Origin: Pelargonium nanum
Taxonomy: Eukaryota; Streptophyta; Magnoliopsida; Geraniales; Geraniaceae
Length of the DNA stretch: 23,411 nt
NCBI GenBank assembly: GCA_036897485.1
Contig: JAYMTF010001434.1
Coordinates: forward strand, 1-23,411
Direction of reading: 5' to 3'
Shown: in pieces, positions 8,991-23,411 of the stretch
How positions within the stretch are numbered: position 1 is the stretch's first letter
Layout: every line of letters begins with the position of its first letter
Program-made: the position numbers and the translations under genes
The notes under the pieces: model-generated
What the model was told of the DNA's origin: nothing
Database searches by the model: none
The model's input: only the letters and a program-made list of their open reading frames with translations

Positions 8991-11900
8991 TCACTGGCTA
9001 TCAGGCTCACCTGACCCGGATTTTCTTCTCCAACCACCTGAACCACCTTTGCGTTCGCCACGCTTCCTCTTGTTTGTAGGGACATGGCAGTCTGAGGCTA
9101 AAGATAATTTTAGAGTTGATTGTTCTGATGTCGCACCAACTCTTGCCACAGGATCAGGTTCTGTTGATGGACCTGAAGAAGGTTTGATGCTTTCTTCTTG
9201 TTCATCTTTCTCTGGTTCCTCATGCCTCTTCAAGATGGGCTGATTACTTGTTATTTTGAGAATCTGAGTCTCTGCTTGGGTTGCCTTGTTATGTATTAGT
9301 ACATTATCCATAATCTGCAGAAATCAATGTTGAAAGCAGAATAACATAATTAATTCATTCTGATGTCCAAAGCAGCTGTAAGAGTTTAGAACATCAAGGA
9401 CTAGTAACTGGAGATTTAAACTCAAGAAATCCTACTGAAGAAAATAGATATGGCAAGGTCAGAGCTCAAGGGCAAAGGCTTAGGTAATAGAGGAAAATGA
9501 GACAAATCATTTTTCAGAAGAAACGCTCACCTAGGGTGGCTGGTTACATCAGAATCATGAGAGAGTTCAAATGTTAAACCCCGTCAAATAAATACAATGC
9601 CAATTTAATGGAATTCAAATTATAATATAATGGGTGCTCAACTTAATAGCCACGTAGTTACAACACCATCCAACAACAACCCTAGGTTATAAGGATTTTA
9701 AGGTAGATGAGAGATTGGAAGATCTTCTATCTCTAGGAAAGTGAAGACAAGGTTTGGAAATGACATGGTGATTAATTTTTTTATCATTCCAGAATAGAGA
9801 GTTCAGCTAGAATTTAAAACTTTAACTGAGAAGAAAATGAGTTGATAGCATTGTAAAAGTAAATAAAATCATGCTATCTCATTCCAGCTCTCTAAGGTTG
9901 GGCTTTGTAACCCAATAAAATGGAAAACAGAATATTTATGTAATCCTGAAAACCATCATAAAGCAAAATTTAATGCAAATCAATGACTTACATCTTCACA
10001 TGAGTCCCCAATTTGTGGTTGATGCAAGGTGACTTCAGCAGCCGACAACAATCCCACTGTGCTTTCAATAATATCAGGAACAGGAATTGCCTCTCCATAA
10101 CTTGACATGCCACTTTCAGGCATAACCAGATCTCCAATTTCATATTCTGATATATGCTGAGTAGGAGTATATATAGCTCCCACAGATATTGCATCCCCAT
10201 CGCCGACAGAGAATGTAGGACTATGAGCAGAGCTGGTCTGAGCATCGCCAGGAGCAAGGCTCAAATTCTCTGAGGAAGAAAACTTAGCAGCATTTTTGGA
10301 CATTACCATGTCAATTTGACTCTTCAACTTGTGAACCCGTGAGTGCACCATTTCAATTTTCCAAAGGACCTGCTCCAATGAATTATCACCATTTCTGAAT
10401 TCCAATAATGACTTATCCTTATTAGTGCCAAACTCGTCCGCTCCGTTCACATATTGGTCTGTAGTTACTGGCACAATATAACAAACAAGACAGCACTAGC
10501 AGTCAAGAATAAATCAAGCATGAAACATGTTATTGGTAAGGAAACTGGAAATAGAATCACAATGCATAATACGGAACATAGTGGTTAAATGATAAGTAAT
10601 CACATAAGTTTGAGAAATCAAGGAGCACTTGAGCCAAATTTATGAATTCCCTTGAATAGCGCAAGGCAATAAAAAGATCATTGAAAAGAAAAGGACAACT
10701 AGAAGCAAATACTATTCATTAGTTTAGTTCATTGAGAGGTTAAGTTGATCAATCCCTCCACCCCCATGTAAAAACATTGCAATGTGGCATGGATATTTGC
10801 AGTTGGGTATCTTCTTGACATCACGAGATAAGTGGGCAGCAGAAACAATAGTGAGTTCAACTTCAACTATTCTGAACGGAATAGACAAACTCATATTAAT
10901 CAAGTACAGACTGTGAGGGGTTGTATCAAAGCCAAATAATTTCACTCGGATTAGGTAGCTTTTGCAACTCATTCATCTATATGCCAAGGTTGTAGAGCCC
11001 ACTCATTTTAACCTAAATCTATGCTTCCTGGTCAAGCTAATTCTGTTTTACTTAATATCATCATGGAAAGAGATATCAAAAACCACAGCCACACTTTAAC
11101 AAGAATTCTTAAAACATAAATAATTGACAACCTACATGCAATTTAGAGTAAACAGCGCAAATTTTTACCTGAATTACTGAAATCATCAACCGCAGAAGTG
11201 GAATCTGGATCAGACCTTTTATTTTCTGCAATGTATTACATACTAAAGTCACTCATGCATTTTAAGGTGGGTGAACCAGAGCAAGGCACCAAAACACAAT
11301 TGGTATACTTCAAAAACAAGTACCTAGATAAGCAAAAAGATTATGGTGCGAGATATACGATGACACATCAGTTGTCTCTTCAACTTTCTTCCTTTTTCTC
11401 CTCTTCATGGCCTTTTTCCGGTAATATTGACTAGGAAATGGCAGTGACTTTGAACCAAAACCTTCCAGCGGAAATTGATTCAATTCTGACTTTTTCCTCT
11501 GATCATATACTGCAAGCTCTCTAGAATATTTTGATGCTTGCGACTCAATTTCTTTTATTTTCAACTCGGCCCATTTGCATCGCCACATTAGAGGGCGCAC
11601 AAAGCCCCTCCAGTGACTGGTCAGCTTCTTCTTCCTGAAAATATGGAACCTTTAACAGTTAATTATGGTTCAACACATTGATGCCTATCAAACATGTTGG
11701 TAAAGAATAGAACACTTCAGTCACATTTATTGTATAGCACAAAATTGAGTGCAACCCATTTTGGTCCTGTACGGTAGAAACCAGTATCCATACATTGATG
11801 CTCAAAGATTTCATTCAAGGACTCAAAAAGAAGATATAAGTGGTATTTTTACTGGATAACAGAATGTGAACACTAATTCTTCACATGAGATGCCTATGTT

Positions 11901-12506
11901 TTTGTATCCTAACATTATAAACCTCTGAAATGTAGTTATACACATTTCTAACTCATAATTTGCTGACATATGGCAAGAAGTAAGGAATAGGAAGGCAATA
12001 AAAAAGTTCATGCCATACTTTTCATCCCAGAATAACATACAGCAAAACAAGAGATTAGTACAAGAATGGAAGAAAACGCACCTTGCCTGAAACATACTAC
12101 CAAATGGATCAAATGCAGCCAAATCATTGTCGCCACAAAATTGTGACTCTACTTCAGCTTCACTAAATCCAGAATAGTTTTCATTACCAGAGACAGTATT
12201 ACCAAATGAGCTTGAATACTCAGTTGCATCTGGGTCGTCATCATCAGCTAATCTGACGCCATTGGTATGTGTACAATTAATAATGTCAACTGCTACATCC
12301 TCAAAGGTATTTGATCCCTTAGTTTGTTGTTCGAACAAAGCGTCCATTACAAACATGGTGTCCTCACAGTTCCCCACACACCTTAAAACTTGTCCGTCTG
12401 AATTTTCCAAGAAATTCTTATTTCCATCATCTGGTCTAACCCGTACTGTGGAATTCGGTTTACTATCTGGATCATTGTCCACCAATGGTTGAGTGGGAAC
12501 CATCAC
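8991..12506 (-). CDS. Gene B: uncharacterised plant nuclear-type protein (5 coding exons, 530 aa)
   Basis: Coding exons are 12506-12082, 11634-11324, 11225-11169, 10467-9992 and 9314-8991; every junction is GT-AG and keeps frame, giving 530 codons and a stop. The N-terminal 140 residues are acidic and Asp/Ser-rich (EDTMFVMDALFEQ, ADDDDPDATEY). Exon 2 then carries a basic helical core, residues 143-190 (KKKLTSHWRGFVRPLMWRC, KWAELKIKEIESQ), followed at 214-225 by RKKAMKRRKRKK, a likely nuclear localisation signal, and by SSYISHHNLFAYLE. Residues 294-323 form a probable coiled coil (LEQVLWKIEMVHSRVHKLKS). The C-terminus is again basic (NKRKRGERKGGSGGWRRKSG). Two adjacent Met codons open the frame. 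I believe related single-copy proteins exist across seed plants with unknown function. No enzyme motif is seen. Chromatin or RNA association is only an inference from charge and NLS. Confidence 0.85.
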
Positions 12507-13570
12507 ACAGTTTCTTATTAACAGCTAGCCTGAAAGTGAGAGCATGTTAGTGAATACTTCCAATCTGTTCAACTCACGAACTCAACAAGCTGCACACTGT
12601 CAAAATTATGACAATATGAAGAAAAATAAATAATTAGGACTCAAGAGGAACCTTTAGGGAAAACACCGAGCATTCAATCATAATAACAAAACAAAGATAG
12701 TAGCAACTAGCAACATGAATAATGAACCCAAACTTCAATTTTTGTTAACCTATAACAAGGAAGATTATAAAAATGCAAGTTAGCAAAACCTAACCCTATC
12801 TGCAGAGTAATGAACCTAAAGGCACGGAACATATGCCTAAATCTCAATACAATAATGCAAAGATTATATTACGTGCTAATAAAGATGCCCAAATAGACCA
12901 ACTATATTACGATTTATGACCCTATCATTACACATTAAACTCAATCCTAAGAGACGGAAGAACAGATGCCACTTTGATAATGTATATATAGTTGCCAATT
13001 CAAATGTCATGATGAGTTCCAACATACATTTACAAACCCGTGTACCCAACTCTCCACACTATAATCCTCACAGAAGTATAAAAGTCCATTTTTTTATCCA
13101 TAGCTCTTCAAACCCAAGGAAAACAAACACATGGGTTTCCCTCTATTACAGTTAACCATAATTGTCCACCAGCTGATATACCAAAACACGTTGCTTTTAC
13201 ATCAAAACATAAAGTAAGCCACACACAAAAAAAAAAGTTCTGTCTGTTACTCAATTTACTGGAAAAATTAAAAAGTGGAACGTAGCATCAAGACGATAAA
13301 CAAACATCAACGATCCATGACGAATTGGCAATACATGAGTACAGAGATTAAGGTAATGCGAGCAATTGAGAGGCATTTACAGCTAAATGAAACAAATATA
13401 GCCTCGAGAAGAAGTAAAACGATGCAGAGAAGAGCTTCGATTCCATAAAGAAACATGGCGTACGTACACACACACAGAGAGAGAGAGAGAGAGAAGCAGT
13501 GTACCAGTAACAGTGAGTGAGTGAGGTCCGTGGAGGGAAGGATGGTTTGGGTTTGAGCGGCGACTGAGGA
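12507..13570 (-). other. Gene B 5' leader and leader intron
   Basis: Upstream of the ATG (12506) lies 'ctttcag' with an acceptor at 12530-12532, so a leader exon joins there. The minus strand at about 13450-13570 is CT-rich ('ctctctctctctctctgtg'), a typical plant 5' UTR. Possible donors are the GT at 13504 ('ctg-gtacac') and weaker sites further in, so the leader intron is about 970 bp or somewhat shorter. The 12540-13440 interval holds no gene; its composition is AT-rich and intron-like. Confidence 0.5.
13466..13494. repeat. (AC)n(AG)n dinucleotide microsatellite in the gene B leader
   Basis: A compound run: about 11 bases of AC repeat followed by about 19 bases of AG repeat on the plus strand. 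On the gene B strand this reads (CT)9 followed by (GT)5. CT runs just after transcription start are common in plant core promoters. Confidence 0.85.
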
Positions 13571-13598
13571 AGAGAAAGTGAGACTGAGACAAGTTAAC

Positions 13599-13606
13599 GT
13601 TATAAA
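13599..13606 (-). promoter_or_regulatory. TATA-like element for gene B
   Basis: The minus strand reads 'gtttataacg', giving TTATAA about 30 bases before a C/T-rich stretch near 13570 where transcription could start. The match is weak and the start site is inferred. Confidence 0.35.
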
Positions 13607-13609
13607 CCT

Positions 13610-14635
13610 AATATCTCCAAAAACAATATGAAAATGTGTTACTTTTGGTGCTCTTTTTTTTCTAATTACTTGCACAACTTCCCGCTTTTGTTCATACTAC
13701 ATGTTATCCCAACCTTAATTACTAAAATTGTGAAACAATAAATACATATAAATTGTAATCAATGCTTATTAGGTCAAACATTTTAAACGTTTTGAATTTC
13801 TTTTTAAGTAACGGGCTCAAGCATATTGTCAACGTTATGGAATGGGATGGGATGGGTTAGGGTTTTGGGTTATATGAGGAAGAGTTACCTATGTTATGTA
13901 GGTCAACTGATAAAAAAATTATACATAGCAACAACGGTTGATTAGATTTTGATAAGTTTAAAAGTTGCCAATTGTAATTGATGCCTTTAACTTTGGGATA
14001 TTGAGACGATTTGGCAAAGTTTTACTACAAAATACATATCAACTAGAAGAACAAAATTTAAGCTTGAAACTTGTAATTTTTTTATGACTTGCAATCTTGA
14101 ACTCTTGTGTTTAGGTTTGCATATCGTAATAAAGCACCCCGTTAAGCAGAACTCATGGCGTGAGTTCCAAATTTCATATCAGAAGCGGGAGTAAAAATCT
14201 TTATTAAGATAAAAATTGACTATATCAAGGTAATTAGATAGAGAATTTAAAGGCAATATGGGGAAGGCGAAATATGAAAATGTGGAAATGAATTTGAATA
14301 GGGAATATATATAATTAAAAAAAAAGTAATTCTCAATGGTTTCCTTGTACTTCATATGTTTTTCATCTGACAATTTTAAACTAATTTTGTGAATTTTGGG
14401 ATACCTTATACTTTTCAATGTTGTTTTCGTTACTAACTTCGTTAGTTTGACATGTAAAAGACGATTTTATCTCTTATTGGATTTGAAGAAGCTAGACTCC
14501 TCCATCTCCGGTGTGGTGTCGGCCATGGATTGTCCAAACTTCTGATTTGAAGGCGTTGAAGATAAATCATTGGAGTAACCTCAATGATGATTAGGGTTGC
14601 AAATTAGGAGAGATGAGGGGTATAGTTGTAAATTA
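13610..14635. other. Intergenic upstream of gene B
   Basis: AT-rich, with a guanine-run cluster at 13844-13869 (listed separately). A minus-strand open stretch near 14179-14418 is a low-complexity Phe/Ile/Tyr-rich frame and is not supported as a gene. Confidence 0.35.
13844..13869 (+). other. Guanine-run cluster (possible G-quadruplex)
   Basis: Five GGG runs occur at 13844-13846, 13849-13851, 13854-13856, 13860-13862 and 13867-13869, separated by AT, AT, TTA and TTTT. This satisfies the usual G3 with loops of 1-7 pattern. It also includes one plant telomere-type TTAGGGTTTT unit. It lies about 300 bp upstream of the gene B leader. Confidence 0.6.
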
Positions 14636-14639
14636 ATCA

Positions 14640-14860
14640 TTGTAATGTATCTAACGTGTTGGATAGTGTTGTCAAACGTGTCGGTTCAATATTGTCTTTT
14701 ATGCGTTAGGTGTCGTGTCAACACGGTCCATTTAATTATCGTGTTCGTGTTGGACCGTGCAACGTGATTACAAAACGTATCATGTTCGTGTTGGGTCGTG
14801 CAACACAAAACAACTTTCAGAACGACACGAACACAATACACACGAATTGCTAGCTATACT
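14640..14860. mobile_element. 'cgtgt/acacg'-rich transposon fragment, second copy
   Basis: Dense alternation of 'cgtgttggatag', 'gtcgtgtcaacacgg', 'atcgtgttcgtgttgg', 'gaacgacacgaacac' and 'cacgaattgctagctatac'. The last word is a near match to 'cacgagttgccaactctac' at about 1560. The short inverted words suggest the subterminal region of a hAT-type or similar non-autonomous element. Both members appear truncated. Confidence 0.45.
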
Positions 14861-15465
14861 CGTAAGCAAGCTTTCTGATTTGGATCAAGCATCATTTGTT
14901 AACACTAGTTTATTTTTACATGTGTTCAGGCTTTCTACTTGAAAGTTAGAAATAGAGAGGTTTCCATTTGTGCCAAGTTGGCTTTAGCCTTTTATTTCAT
15001 TTTATTTTATGAATCATTATTCTAATGATTGGATTTCTACCTAACTAAAAGTACAAAGAGGAGCTTATGTACACTAAAACCATCCTACATTGTTGTGCCA
15101 TGGATTTGTCGGGTCTATGAAGAATCTGGTGTATGGTGAACGAATTACTGCAATTAGAGACCATTCCAACAACCATCTCGGTAGTTAGGTAATATATTTT
15201 TTATTGTTTGTTATATACTTATACATTACTATTATTTTCTTCACTTGGATTGTCTTATTCACATGCAAGTGATCGATGTAGTTACGCAGTACTATTAGAA
15301 CAAGATTTTGATCTTTAAGTTTGTTCCAGGACAGATGAAAACGTTACTAAGATTGATGGGACTTATCATGGACGGGACGCACTCAAGGTTTATCCCTGCA
15401 TTGAGATAGCTAAACAGTCAATTTGTGGTATCATTTCAATTCAACCAAAAATACTTCAACACTTA
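14861..15465. other. Intergenic, no supported gene
   Basis: No open frame of interest. Some of it may be the 5' part of the repeat that follows, because 2891-3235 occupies the equivalent place beside copy 1, but no clear alignment was seen. Confidence 0.3.
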
Positions 15466-15920
15466 ATTAATTTTTTAGCCATTGCACGTACATTGATATA
15501 AGTGTAGTAAATTTCTTGCTATGGTTTTGGAAAATAATGCTTTCACCTATTTATACTTTAGACATATCTAAATGTAGTCTAGGATTAAAAGTTCATAAAC
15601 ACTATCAATGGTTGAGATTCATCATCTAGAGATTTTCTACTCTTCTAGTATTGTATCTACAATAGCAAAAAAATCAATTAAATGTTTTATATATTTCTAG
15701 TATAATTGACTTTTCTAAATAATACAACACCTTGACAATATGTGCATATGTGAGCTTCTTTGTTGTCGTGATAAATAAAAAGCTAGGCGTACACTAAATA
15801 TTACATATGATCAAAATAGTAAGATAATAGTTTCCGCACCGGTCTTGGATCATTGCGACATATTTTTCAACACGATGAACCACAACGTTAAGAAAGTTAA
15901 TTACATCATGGTCACGGGTT
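15466..15920 (+). repeat. Dispersed repeat copy 2
   Basis: It is the direct-orientation relative of 3236-3705 with the same order of landmarks, for example 'aacactatcaatggttgag', 'cttttctaaataatac', 'tcgtgataaataaaa' and 'ttaattacatcatggtcac'. Copies 1 and 2 are more than 12 kb apart, so this is a dispersed family and not a local duplication. A third, inverted and partial copy is at 2735-2890. Confidence 0.6.
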
Positions 15921-16084
15921 TGAGCACGAAAAATTACAATAACGTGACACATCCTTATCAAGATATCAAAGCTATAGACAATTATCTCATTCCAATTTTT
16001 CAAATTGGAATTTTATTTTTAAGTTAAAGTAAACAATTATCAAATTAATCTTTAAAATACATTTTTCTCAATTTTTTAACTTTA

Positions 16085-16356
16085 GGTTGCGTTTAAGAAC
16101 ATGAATTTAATTCGAAATTCGTCATTTGAAAATTTGGATTTGAAATGTTGTATTTCAAGTACAAATATAATGTTTGAGAAACCTATAAAATTTCAAATGA
16201 CAAAGTATGAACTGTCATTTGAAATCTCATGTTCTAGGCATGTTTTTAATGTCATTGGATTTCACTCAAATTCAAATTCAAATTCTTGTAGTTCCCAAAC
16301 ACTCATTTAGCTCAAATACAACATTTCAAATGAAATGCTGGTTCCTAAACATACCA
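16085..16356. mobile_element. MITE-like element with inverted ends (about 272 bp)
   Basis: The left end 'ggttgcgtttaagaac' (16085-16100) matches the reverse complement of the right end (16341-16356), 'ggtatgtttaggaac'. Internally, 'gaaatgttgtatttcaag' near 16144 pairs with the reverse complement of about 16315-16340, so the inverted relation extends over roughly 90 bases per side. The middle has 'caaattcaaattcaaattc'. The end resembles Tourist-type PIF/Harbinger MITEs (GGnnnTGTTT with TTA duplication), and 'tta' precedes it, but the right flank is 'ata', so the duplication is imperfect. Confidence 0.5.
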
Positions 16357-16589
16357 TAATAGTTACAATTTTTTCTTTTGAAAACTCTAGAACCATCTCA
16401 ACCTCCCTCTGCATTTCTATTCACTTCATCATCTTCATGTCATCTTGCAGCCTCCATCTCCATCTGTTTCTGACGAGCTCGAACCACCGTCATCGAACAG
16501 AGTTCATCGTCTCCATTGCATGAACCATCACTTCACGCAGCTCGGTCGCTGGAGAAGAGAGCTCGCATAATATGTATGAAATTGACTTC

Positions 16590-17270
16590 ACGCCAATACC
16601 ATAAATCAGATCTGACCAATTCGATACTTGGCTTAAATGGTTTTGCGACTTATATAATTTTGATTTTAGCCACCATCCTCATATCTTTTTCTCACCATGT
16701 AAATGATATAATAGGTAAACAATTACCACGTCAAAAAATTGTCACGTCATAAAGTCATCATTTATGAGTCAAATGGTTTTGTTTCTCTGAACTCAACGCA
16801 ATTTTGATTTTAGTTCATAACTTCAAATTTTGTTTGTTTTGACACTTAAACTGCTTTTTTTGTATTGTCATCCCGTAGTAGGTAATAAATCGTCACATTA
16901 ATACTACCATGTAACATTTTTCCCAATTATCATACAACTTCAACTTGCCAAAAAAATTTATAACAAGAAAGAAGAACAAGTGCTGAATTTTTTGGGCTTT
17001 ATGTTGTTCAAAACATCGTCGTTTCACTTGGTAAGTGGCGTGGCAGGGGTTGTTGACATGTAACGTCGACATGGCATGTGTTGCTGACGTGGAGGTGGCC
17101 AATCGGCTACATTAGGTAAGTCGAAGTTTTTTCTTAAAATTAGAAAATTCAGGAACTATAACTAATGAAAATCTTAATTGATGGCCAACTCTAAAAATGA
17201 CAATAGGTCAAGAGGCCTAAAACCACCTCATCGTTTATTTTTGTTTTTGTTCTTTTTTTCGTATTGCCTT
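16590..17270. mobile_element. Decayed transposon block, possibly Mutator-like
   Basis: Two related stretches, about 16631-16676 and 16777-16826, share 'aaatggttttg' and 'aattttgattttag'. A segment at 17030-17100 is rich in 'gacgtgg/ccacgtc' words ('ggcgtggcaggggttgttga', 'catgtgttgctgacgtgg'). I recall such 'tgacgtgg' clusters from plant MULE-type elements. There is no transposase. The call is an inference from word composition. Confidence 0.35.
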
Positions 17271-17733
17271 TGTAGCTAAAACTCAAAAGATTATGTTCAT
17301 TTTCATATTTGAATGCCAATTAATTTTGAGAATTTAAAGTGTATTTTTTATCCTTTGATGTCGCTCTCCGTACGATCTTTACAATGTCTGTGTGTTTATT
17401 ATCCAAATTTCTTTTACAAAACCACCCTTCAAGTACAGATAAATTTACTGGAAGAACAGAGTCCACTACCAATATTAACTGACGAGTTATGGGCAATAAT
17501 GACTTTCCGCACTCCCTAACGGTCCAACAACCGCTTTGACCCTCTTTCTCTCTCTAAAAGCTGATGCTCTTTCTCCAGTTTTTGTCTATGAATTTTTCTC
17601 TGTCGCCAAGACCCTTTCTCTCTGGAATGGTCGCATGTTCATCTCTCAACTCCAGATGGCTCTCATTTCCACGCAAAACCCTGCCATTTTGTCCCTCAAA
17701 ACCCTAATTTTTGATCGATTTCACATGTGTAAA
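17271..17733 (+). other. Gene C promoter and 5' leader region
   Basis: From about 17521 the sequence turns CT-rich ('gaccctctttctctctct'), as expected for a plant 5' leader. The gene C frame stays open upstream of 17734 with further ATG codons at 17635, 17656 and 17725. No clear TATA box was chosen. Confidence 0.4.

Positions 17734-23411
<5,678 letters not shown>

Noticed and set aside
13307-13675. Minus-strand frame over the gene B leader as a separate gene
   Set aside because: It covers the promoter and the CT/GT repeats and has leader-like composition; the resulting peptide is low complexity.
17313-17519. 68-codon plus-strand frame upstream of gene C
   Set aside because: Short, in intergenic AT-rich DNA, without splice continuity to gene C.

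Overview
The window looks like nuclear DNA of a flowering plant, most likely a eudicot. It is AT-rich, its genes are split by GT-AG introns, its intergenic DNA is full of decayed transposable elements, and one gene belongs to the plant C2/GRAM (BAGP1-like) family. No bacterial-type operons, rRNA, tRNA or CRISPR arrays were seen.

Layout. (1) Positions 1-6031 are transposon-rich and hold no intact gene. They contain a large imperfect inverted repeat (203-1076 against 1661-2528) whose arms carry decayed gene fragments that keep a shared intron, a second inverted family (2735-2890 against 3545-3705), a CACTA-like terminus near 4350 and MITE-like debris near 5080-5400. (2) Gene A (7141 to 6032, minus strand, 2 exons, 276 aa) encodes an unrecognised plant protein with three copies of a T-[IL]-W-[KR]-[ST]-I-S motif. 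(3) Positions 7215-8990 are intergenic and carry a short tRNA-like SINE insertion with a perfect 15-bp target-site duplication. (4) Gene B (minus strand, coding exons 12506 to 8991, 530 aa) encodes a probably nuclear, uncharacterised plant protein with a basic helical core. It has a CT-rich 5' leader near 13.5 kb and a leader intron. (5) Positions 13.65-17.5 kb are repeat-rich intergenic DNA. (6) Gene C (plus strand, 17734 to beyond 22194) encodes the N-terminal 314 residues of a C2 plus GRAM protein of the BAGP1 type; its remaining exons lie beyond the window.

All exon joins for the three genes were worked out by hand from GT/AG borders and reading-frame continuity, and every junction keeps frame. 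Genes B and C are divergently transcribed, with about 4 kb of repeats between them. From memory, Arabidopsis BAGP1 (At3g59660) lies beside a gene annotated as an unknown or 'elongation factor' protein (At3g59670), so the B-C pair may be conserved microsynteny; I could not check this. I see no evidence of a wholly new molecular system. The best leads are the long hairpin locus with captured gene pieces, the young-looking SINE, the W-motif protein (gene A) and the gene B protein family.
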